From Janthinobacterium sp. 17J80-10 (GTDB lineage: Bacteria; Pseudomonadota; Gammaproteobacteria; Burkholderiales; Burkholderiaceae_D), in assembly GCF_004114795.1 (NCBI RefSeq), contig NZ_CP035311.1:1054001-1118000 (forward strand): a stretch of DNA of 64,000 bases, in the 5' to 3' direction. Position numbers and translations under genes: made by a program. This document shows positions 18,413 to 27,688 of the stretch, piece after piece. The notes beneath the pieces were generated by a model, which saw nothing but the letters and a program-made list of their open reading frames with translations, was not told the origin of the DNA and made no database searches. How positions within the stretch are numbered: the stretch's first letter is position 1; every line of letters begins with the position of its first letter.

Positions 18413-21400
18413 GCTGGTTCTCCATTGTTTGGTTCAAGGTGCGCGGCATACATGCGGCGCTGGCGTTCGCTGCCCTTGAAAATTCTTCTGACCACGACAA
18501 AGAATACCGGCACCAGGAACACCGCCAGCACGGTGGCAGTGATCATGCCGCCCATGACGCCCGTGCCGATGGCACGCTGGCTGGCCGAGCCGGCGCCCGA
18601 CGCCAGCACCAGCGGCAGCACGCCCAGGATAAAGGCAAGCGATGTCATGACGATCGGGCGAAACCGCAGGTAGGCCGCTTCCAGGGTCGCCTCGACCAGT
18701 CCCTTGCCTTGCGCGTGCAGGTCCTTGGCGAACTCGATGATCAGGATCGCATTCTTGGCCGACAGGCCGATGATGGCAATCAGCCCGACCTTGAAATACA
18801 CGTCGTTGGGCAGGTCGCGCATGTTGGCCCCCAACAGCGAGCCAAGAATGCCAAGCGGCACGACCAGCATCACCGCCAGTGGAATCGAGGCGCTTTCGTA
18901 CAAGGCTGCCAGCACCAGGAAAACCGCCAGCAGCGACAGCAAAAATAGTGCCGGCGCCTGGGAGCCGGAGGTCTTTTCCTCATACGACTGGCCGGTCCAT
19001 TCGTAGCCGAAACCGGTAGGCAATTGCGTCGCCAGCTTTTCCATCTCTGCCATCGCGTCGCCGGTGCTGCGGCCGGGCGCAGCTTCGCCGGAAATGCGGA
19101 ATGCCGGGTAACCGTTGAAGCGTACCAGTTGCACCGGGCCGGTAGTCCAGCGCGACGTGGCGAAGGATGACAGCGGCACCATCGTGCCTTTGCTGTTGCG
19201 CACGTAAAGCTTCAGCAAGTCTTCCGGACGCAGCCGCTGCGGCGCATCGACCTGGACGATCACACGCTGCTGCCGGCCCTGGTTCGGAAAGTCATTCACA
19301 TAACTCGTCCCGATCGCAGTGGACAACGTTGTATTGATGTCGGCGAAGCTCAAGCCGAGCGCGCTGGCCTTGTCGCGGTCGATGTCGAGGCGCAGTTGCG
19401 GCGTGTCTTCCAGGCCTTCCGGACGCACGCCCTTGAGCACCGGGCTTTTCGACGCCAGGCCGAGAAGCTCGTTGCGCGCGGCAAGCAGCGCTTCGGCACC
19501 GTGGCCGCCGCGGTCTTGCAAGCGGAACGTGAAACCGGTGGCATTGCCCAGTTCGCGGATCGGCGGCGGATTGACCGGGAAAATGATGGCGTCGCGGATC
19601 TTCGACAGGGCACCCTTGGCGCGGTCGACGATCGCGCCGGCGGAATCGTCTCGGCCGCGTTCGTCCCAGTCCTTCAGCGGTACAAAGGCCAGGGCTGCAT
19701 TCTGGCCGCGTCCGGAAAAGCTGAAGCCGAGCACGGCGATGACGTGCTCGACGCCGGGCTGTTTCAGGAAGTATTCCTCGGTCTGCTTGACCACCTCCAG
19801 CGTACGGTGGGTCGAGGCGCCCGGCGGCAACTGGATGTTGGTAATGAGAAAGCCCTGGTCTTCGCTGGGAAGGAAGGACGATGGCAGACGCGCATACAGC
19901 AGCGCCACGCAGCCGATGATAAGGGCATAGATCACCATGTAGCGCAGCGACTTGCCGAGCATCTTGCCAACCGTGCTGCGGTAGCCGTTCGAGGCGCGCA
20001 GGAAGTGCCGGTTGAACCAGCCGAAGAAGCCGGATTTCTCATGGTGATGGCCTGCTTCCACGGGTTTCAGTATGGTCGCGCACAAGGCCGGCGTGAGCGT
20101 CAGCGCCATGATCGCCGAGAACACCATGGAGGACACCATCGCCAGCGAGAACTGGCGGTAGATCGCGCCGACCGCGCCGCCAAAGAATGCCATGGGGATG
20201 AATACGGCGATCAGCACCAGCGTGATGCCGATGATGGCGCCGGTGATCTGGCCCATGGCCTTGCGGGTGGCTTCGCGCGGCGACAGGCCTTCCTCGCTCA
20301 TGATGCGCTCGACGTTTTCTACCACCACGATGGCATCGTCGACCAGGATGCCGATCGCCAGCACCATGCCGAACATCGTCAGCACATTGATCGAATAGCC
20401 GAAGGCCAGCATCGTGGCCAGCGTGCCCAGGAGCGCCACCGGCACGACGATGGTGGGAATCAGGGTGTAACGGATGTTTTGCAGGAACAGGTACATCACC
20501 AGGAAGACCAGCAGCACAGCCTCGGCCAGGGTCTTGACGACTTCCTTGATCGAGATCTTGACGAACAGCGAGGTGTCGTAGGGGATCTCGTACTTGACGC
20601 CGGCCGGGAAGAATTTCTTCAGTTCTTCCATCTTGGCGCGCACTGCAGTGGCAGTGCCGAGCGCATTGGCGGTGGGCGAGAGCTGCACGCCGATTGCGGC
20701 GCTTGGGCTGCCGTCGGTGCGGGAGGCTGTGGCATAGGTCTGGCCGCCGATCTCGATGGTAGCGACGTCGGACAGGCGCACCACCGAGCCATCCTGGTTG
20801 GCGCGCAGGGCAATGCGGCCGAATTCCTCGGCGCTGGCCAACTGTCCGGAAACTACGACGCTTGCCGAAATGGGTTGCGTGCCAGGGCTGGGCAAGTCAC
20901 CCAGGGTGCCGCCCGAGACTTGCGCATTTTGTGCGCGGATGGCGCTGCTGACGTCGCCGGGGGTGAGCTTCAGGCCGGCCAGCTTGGCCGGGTCGATCCA
21001 GACGCGCATGGCACGTTCGGTGCCGAACAGCTGCGCCTGACCGACGCCTGGCACGCGCTTGATTTCGTTGAGCACGTTGCGCGACAGGTAGTCGCCCAGC
21101 GCCACGGGATCGAGGCTGCCATCGGTGGAAACCAGGCTGATGAACAAAAGGAAGTTGCTGCGTGCCTTGTTGACCTGCACGCCTTGTTGCAACACTGCCT
21201 GCGGCAGGCGCGGTTCGACCCGCTTGATGCGGTTTTGCACGTCGACCGCGGCCAGGTCCGGGTTGGTGCCCGGCACGAAAGTCACCGTGATCTGGGCCGT
21301 GCCATTGGACTGGCTTTCCGACTCGATGTACTGCAAGCCGTCGGCGCCATTCATTTCCTGTTCGATCAGGCTGGTGACGCTTTCGTCGAGGATTTTTGCG

Positions 21401-21558
21401 GTGGCACCGGGATAGGTGGCAGTAATTACGACCGAGGGCGGGGCGATGGTCGGGTATTGCGCCACCGGCAGCGCACGGATTGCCAGGAGGCCGGCCAGCA
21501 TGATGAATATCGCGATGACCCAGGCAAAGACCGGGCGGTCGATGAAAAATTTTGCCAT
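18409..21558 (-). CDS. RND multidrug efflux pump, AcrB/MexB-type (HAE1 family)
   Basis: A 1049-residue inner-membrane proton-driven exporter. It starts MAKFFIDRPVFAWVIAIFI, as AcrB homologues do. The proton-relay Asp pair is in GILVDDAIVVVENVERI (about residue 407), and the conserved Lys of helix 10 is in GLSAKNAILIIEFAKDL. Two large periplasmic loops and 12 predicted helices agree with AcrB. It lies between the adaptor gene (12-base gap) and the channel gene (4-base overlap). Closest in style to AcrB, MexB and TtgB, which export diverse lipophilic drugs and solvents. The specific substrate range is not readable. Confidence 0.96.
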   Translation of the reverse strand: MAKFFIDRPVFAWVIAIFIMLAGLLAIRALPVAQYPTIAPPSVVITATYPGATAKILDESVTSLIEQEMNGADGLQYIESESQSNGTAQITVTFVPGTNPDLAAVDVQNRIKRVEPRLPQAVLQQGVQVNKARSNFLLFISLVSTDGSLDPVALGDYLSRNVLNEIKRVPGVGQAQLFGTERAMRVWIDPAKLAGLKLTPGDVSSAIRAQNAQVSGGTLGDLPSPGTQPISASVVVSGQLASAEEFGRIALRANQDGSVVRLSDVATIEIGGQTYATASRTDGSPSAAIGVQLSPTANALGTATAVRAKMEELKKFFPAGVKYEIPYDTSLFVKISIKEVVKTLAEAVLLVFLVMYLFLQNIRYTLIPTIVVPVALLGTLATMLAFGYSINVLTMFGMVLAIGILVDDAIVVVENVERIMSEEGLSPREATRKAMGQITGAIIGITLVLIAVFIPMAFFGGAVGAIYRQFSLAMVSSMVFSAIMALTLTPALCATILKPVEAGHHHEKSGFFGWFNRHFLRASNGYRSTVGKMLGKSLRYMVIYALIIGCVALLYARLPSSFLPSEDQGFLITNIQLPPGASTHRTLEVVKQTEEYFLKQPGVEHVIAVLGFSFSGRGQNAALAFVPLKDWDERGRDDSAGAIVDRAKGALSKIRDAIIFPVNPPPIRELGNATGFTFRLQDRGGHGAEALLAARNELLGLASKSPVLKGVRPEGLEDTPQLRLDIDRDKASALGLSFADINTTLSTAIGTSYVNDFPNQGRQQRVIVQVDAPQRLRPEDLLKLYVRNSKGTMVPLSSFATSRWTTGPVQLVRFNGYPAFRISGEAAPGRSTGDAMAEMEKLATQLPTGFGYEWTGQSYEEKTSGSQAPALFLLSLLAVFLVLAALYESASIPLAVMLVVPLGILGSLLGANMRDLPNDVYFKVGLIAIIGLSAKNAILIIEFAKDLHAQGKGLVEATLEAAYLRFRPIVMTSLAFILGVLPLVLASGAGSASQRAIGTGVMGGMITATVLAVFLVPVFFVVVRRIFKGSERQRRMYAAHLEPNNGEPA

Positions 21559-21570
21559 GACGGTAATCCT

Positions 21571-22773
21571 TTAGCGTGGGGCCTTGGCTTGCAGGACAGC
21601 AGGCTTGCCACTGGCGCCGCCATTGCTGCCAGCGCCAGTCCAGGCAACCGCGTTGACCACCGTGCCCGCCTTGGCTTTCTGCATGCCTTCGACGATCACG
21701 CGGTCGCCTGCCTGCAAGCCTTCGCTGACGACCCAGGAATCGCCCTGGCTTCGGTCGGCCCGGACTTTCCGCGGGATGACCTTGCCGCCGGCATCCACCA
21801 GCATCACGCTGGCCCCGTCGGCGCTGCGCTGCACCGCTTGCTGCGGCACGACGATGGCGTTTTCGCTGACGGCCTGTTCGAGGCGTGCGCGTACGAAAAG
21901 CCCGGGCATCAGCAGACGATCCGGATTGGGGAAGGCCGCGCGCAGCACCACAGCACCCGTGCTTTCATCGACCGAGATATCGGAAAACAGCAGCTTGCCC
22001 GGATGCGGATAAGGGCGGCCATCTTCCAGTAGCAGGCTGACCTTGGCTTCGTCGCGGCCTACCCCTTTTATCTGGCCGGCTGCCAGCGCCTGGCGCAGTT
22101 GCAATACCTCTGCGCTGGACTGAGTCAGGTTGACATAGATCGGATCGAGCTGCTGGACGATGGCCAGCGGCGTTGCCTCGTTCTGGCCGACCAGTGCGCC
22201 TTCGGTCACCTGGGCGCGGCCGATGCGGCCGCTGATCGGCGCAGTCACGGTGGCGTGTCCGAGGTTCAGTCGGGCGGACGCCAGCGCCGCCTTGGCCGTG
22301 GCGACGTCGGCCGCTGCCTGTTTTTGCCCCGCGCTGATATCGTCGTATTCCTGCTTGCTGATGGCATTGGTTTCCACCAGCGCTGCATAACGTTGTGCTT
22401 TCAGGCTGACCTGGGCGAGGTTGGCCTCGGCCTTGGCCAGTGCCGCCTGTGCGCTTTGGTGATTTGCCTGGAAGGGTGCGTCATCGATACGGAACAGCAC
22501 GTCGCCGGCCTTGACGTCGCTGCCTTCGCGGAAAACGCGTTGCAGCACGATGCCAGGCACGCGCGCCCGTACCTGAGCGATGCGTGCGGCTTCCAGGCGG
22601 CCGGGCAATTCGGTGCTGATGGCCAGTCGCTGCGGTGTCACCGTGAGGGTGGCTACGTCTGCCGCCGGCGTGGCGGCAGGGGCCTTGCTGGCTGCGGTAC
22701 GATCAAGGCAGGCAGTAAGCAGGATAGCAGTGATGATCAGTGCAATCGGGGTCAGGCGACCGGGAGAAATCAT
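21571..22773 (-). CDS. RND efflux periplasmic adaptor lipoprotein (AcrA/MexA-type)
   Basis: A 400-residue membrane fusion protein linking the pump to the outer membrane channel. A lipoprotein signal peptide ends in ITAILLTAC (Cys22). Lipoyl-like halves (VRARVPGIVLQRVFREGSDVKAGD before, TAPISGRIGRAQVTEG after) flank a coiled-coil hairpin, followed by beta-barrel and membrane-proximal domains. It is the first gene of the minus-strand operon and is divergent from a TetR-type regulator. A palindromic operator lies in the shared intergenic region, so repression by that regulator is likely. Confidence 0.95.
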   Translation of the reverse strand: MISPGRLTPIALIITAILLTACLDRTAASKAPAATPAADVATLTVTPQRLAISTELPGRLEAARIAQVRARVPGIVLQRVFREGSDVKAGDVLFRIDDAPFQANHQSAQAALAKAEANLAQVSLKAQRYAALVETNAISKQEYDDISAGQKQAAADVATAKAALASARLNLGHATVTAPISGRIGRAQVTEGALVGQNEATPLAIVQQLDPIYVNLTQSSAEVLQLRQALAAGQIKGVGRDEAKVSLLLEDGRPYPHPGKLLFSDISVDESTGAVVLRAAFPNPDRLLMPGLFVRARLEQAVSENAIVVPQQAVQRSADGASVMLVDAGGKVIPRKVRADRSQGDSWVVSEGLQAGDRVIVEGMQKAKAGTVVNAVAWTGAGSNGGASGKPAVLQAKAPR

Positions 22774-22892
22774 GGCGAGCTCGTACGGTAGTGGTGGCGC
22801 CGCCGGACAACGTCAGTGCATGGCAAAAGAGTTTCAGCCTGACCAGGCGGATGGGGTTTGTTTTTGGCTAATTGCTAACTGGCACTGTATTA

Positions 22893-22920
22893 TATATATA
22901 CATTCAATCATGTATGTATA
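22893..22920. promoter_or_regulatory. AcrR-type palindromic operator in the acrA/acrR-like intergenic region
   Basis: TATATATACAT (22893-22903) and ATGTATGTATA (22910-22920) are inverted repeats matching at 10 of 11 positions with a 6-base spacer. The inner 9+6+9 arrangement (TATATACAT, six bases, ATGTATGTA) has the same geometry and nearly the same arms as the E. coli acrAB operator known for AcrR (TACATACAT, six bases, ATGTATGTA). A minus-strand TATAAT (plus 22889-22894) overlaps it, so binding should block the pump promoter. Confidence 0.75.
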
Positions 22921-22983
22921 TTTGTGCCGGATGTTGTAAATCGCCCGTGCCGGGCGGTGTGAGCATCAGGTATGGACCAGGAT

Positions 22984-23628
22984 ATGGCACGGGCAACCAA
23001 GGAAGAGGCGCAGGAAACGCGCAAACGGATTCTCGACGCCGCCGAGGATGTGTTTTACGAACAGGGTGTGGCCCGCACTTCGCTGGCCGACCTGGCCGGC
23101 GTCGCCGGCGTCACGCGCGGCGCAATTTATTGGCATTTCAAGAACAAGATCGATGTGTTCGACGCCATGTGCGAACGCGTGCGTTTGCCGATGGCGCAAA
23201 TGGTGCAGGCCAGTGCCGACAGTTGCGCTGACGATCCGCTCGGGCAACTGCGCGCAACCTGTCTTTTTGTATTGCATGAAGCCGCAAGCAACCTGCACGC
23301 CCGCAAGGTATTCGGCATTCTGTTTCACCGCTGCGAATACAGCGATGCCGCCCAGGAGTTTGTCACGCTTCAGCAGGATATCCTCAATACCGGCGCGCGC
23401 AATATCGAACTGACGCTGAAAAATGCCATCGCGCGCGGCCAGTTGCCGGCTGACCTCGATGCCAGGCTTGCTGCCATCCTGTTCCAGGCCAGCTGGCGGG
23501 GGCTGCTCAGCAACTGGCTGATTTCGCCCGGCAGTTTTGACCTGGGCAAGGATGCCGAAAAGTTCGTCGACGCCTGCATGGATATCCTGCGCCTGGCACC
23601 GTCGTTACGGCGCTCCGGGCGAATCTAG
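22984..23628 (+). CDS. TetR/AcrR-family transcriptional repressor of the divergent RND pump
   Basis: A 214-residue repressor. The N-terminal helix-turn-helix is typical of the AcrR/TtgR/MtrR group: ATKEEAQETRKRILDAAEDVF, then TSLADLAGVAGVTRGAIYWHFKNK. The C-terminal TetR_C-type ligand domain contains FHRCEYSDAAQEF, also typical of that group. An ATG 12 bases upstream (22972) would add MDQD; MARATKEEA is the usual family start. It is divergent from the adaptor-pump-channel operon with an AcrR-type operator between them, so ligand-released repression of the pump is the likely role, probably with autoregulation. Confidence 0.93.
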   Translation: MARATKEEAQETRKRILDAAEDVFYEQGVARTSLADLAGVAGVTRGAIYWHFKNKIDVFDAMCERVRLPMAQMVQASADSCADDPLGQLRATCLFVLHEAASNLHARKVFGILFHRCEYSDAAQEFVTLQQDILNTGARNIELTLKNAIARGQLPADLDARLAAILFQASWRGLLSNWLISPGSFDLGKDAEKFVDACMDILRLAPSLRRSGRI

Positions 23629-23751
23629 GCGGCAGCTGGCGGGCAATGGGCGATACTTCAGGTATCGCGACGCGGTACCGTGCATGCGGAATCTGGAACG
23701 GGGTTGCAAGTCTGCTATGATCCGGCGACTGTTTCCCTACAAGGAGTACGC

Positions 23752-24726
23752 ATGAACGATACCCGTACGGCCATCCTCGACTGGATGGCACAGGGCCGGT
23801 TGCGGCCGCACGAGGCGGCGCACGCGCTGCGTCTGGCCGGCATGATCCCGGGAGGCGACGACTGGCGCTCCTTTCTCGACCGCTTGATGCTCTGGATCGG
23901 CACCGTGTCCTGCGGCGCGGCCGTGGTTTTTTTCTTTGCCTATAACTGGCAGGACATGGGTCGTTTCGCCAAGTTCGGCCTGGTCGAATTGCTGCTCCTC
24001 GTCAGCCTGGCGAGTTCCTGGCGGCTCAGCCTTGACAGGGCAGGCGGCAAGGCCGTGCTGCTGCTGGCCAGCCTGCTGACTGGCGCCTTGCTGGCATTGG
24101 TCGGACAAACTTACCAGACCGGCGCCGACCCGTGGGAATTGTTCGCTGTCTGGGCCGTGGCAATCCTGCCATGGGTCGTGCTGGGGCGGTTCGGCGCCCT
24201 GTGGTTGTTGTGGCTGGTTCTGGTCAATCTTGCCGCTTATCTGCATTTCCGCACCTTGGGCGGCTTGTTTGGCTGGCTGTTCGATACCGAGCAGCGCATA
24301 TGGGCGGTGTTTGCCGTCAACACGGCGGCATTGCTGGCCTGGGAATTGGCTGGCCGCAGCGGTGCGGCATGGCTGCGCGAACGCTGGCCGGTGCGCATCG
24401 TAGCCGCCGCCAGCGGCGGCGCCGTCACTACCCTGGCCGTGCTGGCGATTCTCGATTTTCGCCATGGCGGGTCTGGCTGGGCCATGCTGGCCTGGTGCGC
24501 CTGGATGACCGCTGCCTTTTTCTATTACCGCAGCCGCCAGCAGGATCTGTTCATTCTGGCCGGCGGCGTGCTGGCGGCCATTGTTGTGGCGACGACTTTC
24601 CTGGCGCGCCATGTATTGCGTAATTTTGATGCGGGTGGTTTCCTGTTCATCGGCCTGGTCGTCATCGGCATGTCGGCTGCCGGCGGCATGTGGCTTAAAT
24701 CCGTGGCAAGCGAGGTGGAAAAATGA
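23752..24726 (+). CDS. DUF2157 multi-pass membrane protein
   Basis: A 324-residue inner-membrane protein of the DUF2157 family, function unknown. A soluble N-terminal stretch (ILDWMAQGRLRPHEAAHALRLAG) is followed by roughly eight to nine hydrophobic helices, with the family-typical GALLALVGQTYQTGADPWELF segment. A strong ribosome site AAGGAG (23741-23746) lies 5 bases before the ATG. The frame is open further upstream but without an equivalent signal. It overlaps the next gene by 4 bases (ATGA) and forms a three-gene unit with DUF4401 and GDYXXLXY proteins, an arrangement known from many bacteria but without assigned role. Confidence 0.85.
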   Translation: MNDTRTAILDWMAQGRLRPHEAAHALRLAGMIPGGDDWRSFLDRLMLWIGTVSCGAAVVFFFAYNWQDMGRFAKFGLVELLLLVSLASSWRLSLDRAGGKAVLLLASLLTGALLALVGQTYQTGADPWELFAVWAVAILPWVVLGRFGALWLLWLVLVNLAAYLHFRTLGGLFGWLFDTEQRIWAVFAVNTAALLAWELAGRSGAAWLRERWPVRIVAAASGGAVTTLAVLAILDFRHGGSGWAMLAWCAWMTAAFFYYRSRQQDLFILAGGVLAAIVVATTFLARHVLRNFDAGGFLFIGLVVIGMSAAGGMWLKSVASEVEK

Positions 24727-25868
24727 CATTCCTATCTGCCGAAATTTTGTGGCGGCGCTTGCAGGAGCGCGCTCTTGTCGAAGGTGACATGCCGCTGCCT
24801 GCACATGCAGATTCTCCCTGGTACGTGCGCGCCATGCTGGGCATCGCTGGCTGGATCGGTGCGCTGTTCCTGTTAGGCTTTGTTGGCGCCGGCTTCTACT
24901 TTGTCATGGATAACGCCGCGGCTGCCGTGACGCTCGCGGCGTTATGCTGCGGGGCGGCTTATGCCATCTTTCGCATGGCCCCGGACAAGGATGTCGCCAC
25001 GCAGTTCGCGCTTGCGGTCAGCATGGCCGGCCAGGGCCTGTTCATGATCGGCATGAACGAAGCGTTCGGCACGGCTGCCGCATCGGCCTGGCTGGCGTGC
25101 GCTGCATTCGAATTGGCGCTGGCTTTGCTGCTGCCGAATTTCGTGCATCGCGTGGTGGCCAGCGCTGCCGCTGCCATCGCACTGGCGCTGGCGCTGAACC
25201 GGCTGGAGCTTGGCATGCTCGTCCCGGCGCTACTGGGCGCTGGCATGGCCATGGCCTGGCTGGAGCCGCGCCGCTGGGCGGGCCGGGGTACATTGTGGCG
25301 TCCGCTTGGCTACGGCTGGGTTCTTGCCGTGCTGGTGGTAGAGTTGATCGAGCGTTTTGGCTGGTTCCGGGTTTTTCGGCACAGTTACGATGCTGTGTGG
25401 TGGGCCGTGCCGCAATGGTTGCTTGCCTGGAGCGGCTGGATCGCTGCCGTGCTGGTCGGGATTGTGCTGGTGGGCGCCGTGGCGCATCTGCTGCGTGATA
25501 CAGGCGTTTCCCTGGTCAGCGGCAGCGGCCTGGCCGCGCTGGGCGCGGCGGTGCTGGTAGCACTGGTCTCGGTGCCGGCGCCGGGGCTGGCGACGGCAAT
25601 GCTGATCCTGTTGCTGGGTTTTGCCTGCGGCAATCGTGTGCTGATGGGACTGGGAATCTGTGCGCTGCTCGGCTTTCTTTCGCATTTCTATTATGCGTTG
25701 AACGTCACGCTGCTGGTCAAGTCAGGGATCCTGGCCGCCAGCGGAGTGATGTTGCTGGGCGCGCGTTCTCTGGCCAACAATATCTCCCCGCACGACTCCG
25801 GCGCAGAAGCTGCCGCAGATGCGGCAGCCTCGATCGATTTCGGCAATGCGGAGGGCAGTCATGCGTAA
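24723..25868 (+). CDS. DUF4401 multi-pass membrane protein
   Basis: A 381-residue membrane protein resembling the DUF4401 family that habitually follows DUF2157. The short cytosolic start (FLSAEILWRRLQERALVEGD) leads into about ten hydrophobic segments, including MLGIAGWIGALFLLGFVGAG, SMAGQGLFMIGMNEAFG and FLSHFYYALNVTLLVKSG near the C terminus. The tail is acidic and Ala-rich. It is translationally coupled on both sides, with 4 bases of overlap upstream and 8 bases with the next gene. No catalytic motif is recognisable. It may form a complex with its two neighbours, which is inference from gene order only. Confidence 0.82.
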   Translation: MTFLSAEILWRRLQERALVEGDMPLPAHADSPWYVRAMLGIAGWIGALFLLGFVGAGFYFVMDNAAAAVTLAALCCGAAYAIFRMAPDKDVATQFALAVSMAGQGLFMIGMNEAFGTAAASAWLACAAFELALALLLPNFVHRVVASAAAAIALALALNRLELGMLVPALLGAGMAMAWLEPRRWAGRGTLWRPLGYGWVLAVLVVELIERFGWFRVFRHSYDAVWWAVPQWLLAWSGWIAAVLVGIVLVGAVAHLLRDTGVSLVSGSGLAALGAAVLVALVSVPAPGLATAMLILLLGFACGNRVLMGLGICALLGFLSHFYYALNVTLLVKSGILAASGVMLLGARSLANNISPHDSGAEAAADAAASIDFGNAEGSHA

Positions 25869-26352
25869 ATGGATTGCAATTGCAGCAGGCATCATCATGC
25901 TGGTGCTGGTCAATTTCACCATCTATCAGCGAGAGCATCTTCTACGCGACGGCAAGGTGGTCTTGCTGGAACTGGCGCCGGTCGACCCGCGCTCGCTGAT
26001 GCAGGGCGATTACATGGCATTGAATTTTGCCATCGCCAACCAGGCGTTCCCCTGGAACAGGCGCGCCAAACTGAATGACGGCCATCTGGTGGTGACGCTG
26101 GATGCCAATGGCGTAGGCAAGTTGCGCCGCTTTGCCGATGCCAAGCCGCTCGCCGCCGACGAATTGCTTCTGCGCTACCGCGTGCGCAACGAACAGGTTA
26201 AATTCGCCACCAATGCCTTCTTTTTCCAGGAAGGGCAGGGGACGCTGTACGAAAAGGCGCGCTACGGCGAATTCCGCGTCGCGCCAGGCGGCGAGATGAT
26301 TCTGGATGCGATGCGCGATGCGCAGTTCAGGCGGCTGGGCGTGGCGCGATAA
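25861..26352 (+). CDS. GDYXXLXY-motif membrane-anchored protein
   Basis: A 163-residue protein with one N-terminal membrane helix (WIAIAAGIIMLVLVNFTIY) and an extracytoplasmic domain. It carries the family signature as DPRSLMQGDYMALNFAI, where the last position is Phe rather than Tyr. The start overlaps the DUF4401 stop by 8 bases; a longer frame from 25819 has no support. This family nearly always accompanies DUF2157 and DUF4401 proteins, as here. Its function is unknown. Confidence 0.85.
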   Translation: MRKWIAIAAGIIMLVLVNFTIYQREHLLRDGKVVLLELAPVDPRSLMQGDYMALNFAIANQAFPWNRRAKLNDGHLVVTLDANGVGKLRRFADAKPLAADELLLRYRVRNEQVKFATNAFFFQEGQGTLYEKARYGEFRVAPGGEMILDAMRDAQFRRLGVAR

Positions 26353-26373
26353 GACCGTGCCCAGGCGCCGTGA

Positions 26374-27663
26374 TCAGGACTTCAGCAGCCCATTGACCTG
26401 CGCCAGGTCATCTTCCTTCAGCGAGCCGGCGGCAGACTTCAGCTTCAGGCCGTTGACGATCGTGTCATAACGCGCCTTGGCCAGATTCTGGCGGGTCGTG
26501 TAAAGCTGCTGCTGGGCGTTGAGCACGTCGATGTTGATGCGCACGCCGACCTGGTAGCCCAGGCGGTTCGAGTCGAGGGCCGACTGGCTCGAACGTTCTG
26601 CCGCTTCGAGCGCCTTTACCTGCGCCAGGCCGCTGGTGACGCCCAGATAAGCCTGGCGGGCGCCCTGGGCTGCAGTGCGGCGGACATTTTCCAGGTCGTT
26701 CCTGGCCTTGTCTTCCAGTGCGATGGCTTCGCGCACGCGGCTGCTTGTGCCAAAACCGGAAAACAGCGGCACGGTCCATCGCACCTGGGCCGAGTTCGAG
26801 TATCCCGAGGGGTTCGTGACGGATGTGGCGCGGTCGCTATAGTTGCGGCCGGCTTCCAGCGTTACGGTAGGCATGTGGCCGGCGCGATTCCTGCCGATTT
26901 CCCGGCGGGCGCTTTCCAGCGCCAGCTTTTGGCTGGCAACGCCATAATTCTGTTGTTCTGCGCTTTCGACCCATGGTTCGATTTGTGCCGGCTTGGGCGG
27001 GGTGATCTGCACGCCCGGGCGCAACCCCGCGAGTTCGCCGGCCGGCTTGCCAATGATTTGCTGCAGCGCGTTGCGCTTGATGTCGAGGTCGCTTTGGGCG
27101 GCCAATTCCTGCGCCAGCGCCAGGTCATAACGGGCTTGCGCTTCATGAGTATCGGTGATGGTGGCGGTGCCGACTTCAAAGTTGCGTTTTGCCGAAGCCA
27201 GTTGTTCCGTGATGGCGACTTTTTGCGCCTGGACCGAAGCCAGGGTATCCTGCGCCGCCAGTACGTCGAAATAGGCTTGCGAAACGCGTACGATCAAGTC
27301 TTGCTGCGCCTGGGCGAACTGCGCTTCACTCACGGCAGAGGCGAGCTTGCCTTGCTGGAATTGCTCCCAGTTTGCCCAGTTAAACAGGGGTTGCGACAGC
27401 GAAATGCCGTAGCTCTTGTTGTAAATATTTGCGCCCGTCCCCAGTTCGGTGCGCGCGCGTGCGCCGGATGCGGCGACCTGCGGCAGCAGCAACGAGCGCC
27501 CCTGGACAGTCTTTTCCTGTCCGGCTGCCAGTGTGGCGCGTGCGCTGGCATAGACCGGGTCATTGGCCAGCGCTTCCTGGTATACCTGCAGCAAGTCCAG
27601 CGCATGGGCATTCAAAGACAGGAAACTGCCGGCAAGCAGCGTTGCAATCAGGGTAGGGCGCAT
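26374..27663 (-). CDS. tolC: TolC-family type I outer membrane channel
   Basis: A 429-residue outer membrane exit duct. A cleavable signal peptide (LIATLLAGSFLSLNAHALD, cut after HA or LA) distinguishes it from the lipoprotein OprM-type channel at 17-18.4 kb. Features include LLQVYQEALANDPVYASARATL at the start of the mature part, RVSQAYFDVLAAQDTL, VGTATITDTHEAQARYDLA and the second-half QQLYTTRQNLAKARYDTIVNGLKLK, all hallmarks of TolC. It is the last gene of a minus-strand run behind a rhodanese, PCMT and RND pump. It could serve that pump, the MacAB system at 34-37.5 kb, or type I secretion. Confidence 0.94.
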   Translation of the reverse strand: MRPTLIATLLAGSFLSLNAHALDLLQVYQEALANDPVYASARATLAAGQEKTVQGRSLLLPQVAASGARARTELGTGANIYNKSYGISLSQPLFNWANWEQFQQGKLASAVSEAQFAQAQQDLIVRVSQAYFDVLAAQDTLASVQAQKVAITEQLASAKRNFEVGTATITDTHEAQARYDLALAQELAAQSDLDIKRNALQQIIGKPAGELAGLRPGVQITPPKPAQIEPWVESAEQQNYGVASQKLALESARREIGRNRAGHMPTVTLEAGRNYSDRATSVTNPSGYSNSAQVRWTVPLFSGFGTSSRVREAIALEDKARNDLENVRRTAAQGARQAYLGVTSGLAQVKALEAAERSSQSALDSNRLGYQVGVRINIDVLNAQQQLYTTRQNLAKARYDTIVNGLKLKSAAGSLKEDDLAQVNGLLKS

Positions 27664-27688
27664 TCAATTCTCCGTCGGACTATCCGGG

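Noticed and set aside
19396-22032. Long plus-strand frame of 878 codons opposite the AcrB-like and AcrA-like genes
   Set aside because: It lies antisense to conserved pump genes and its composition (His, Gln, Arg, Asp rich) is typical of shadow frames in GC-rich DNA.
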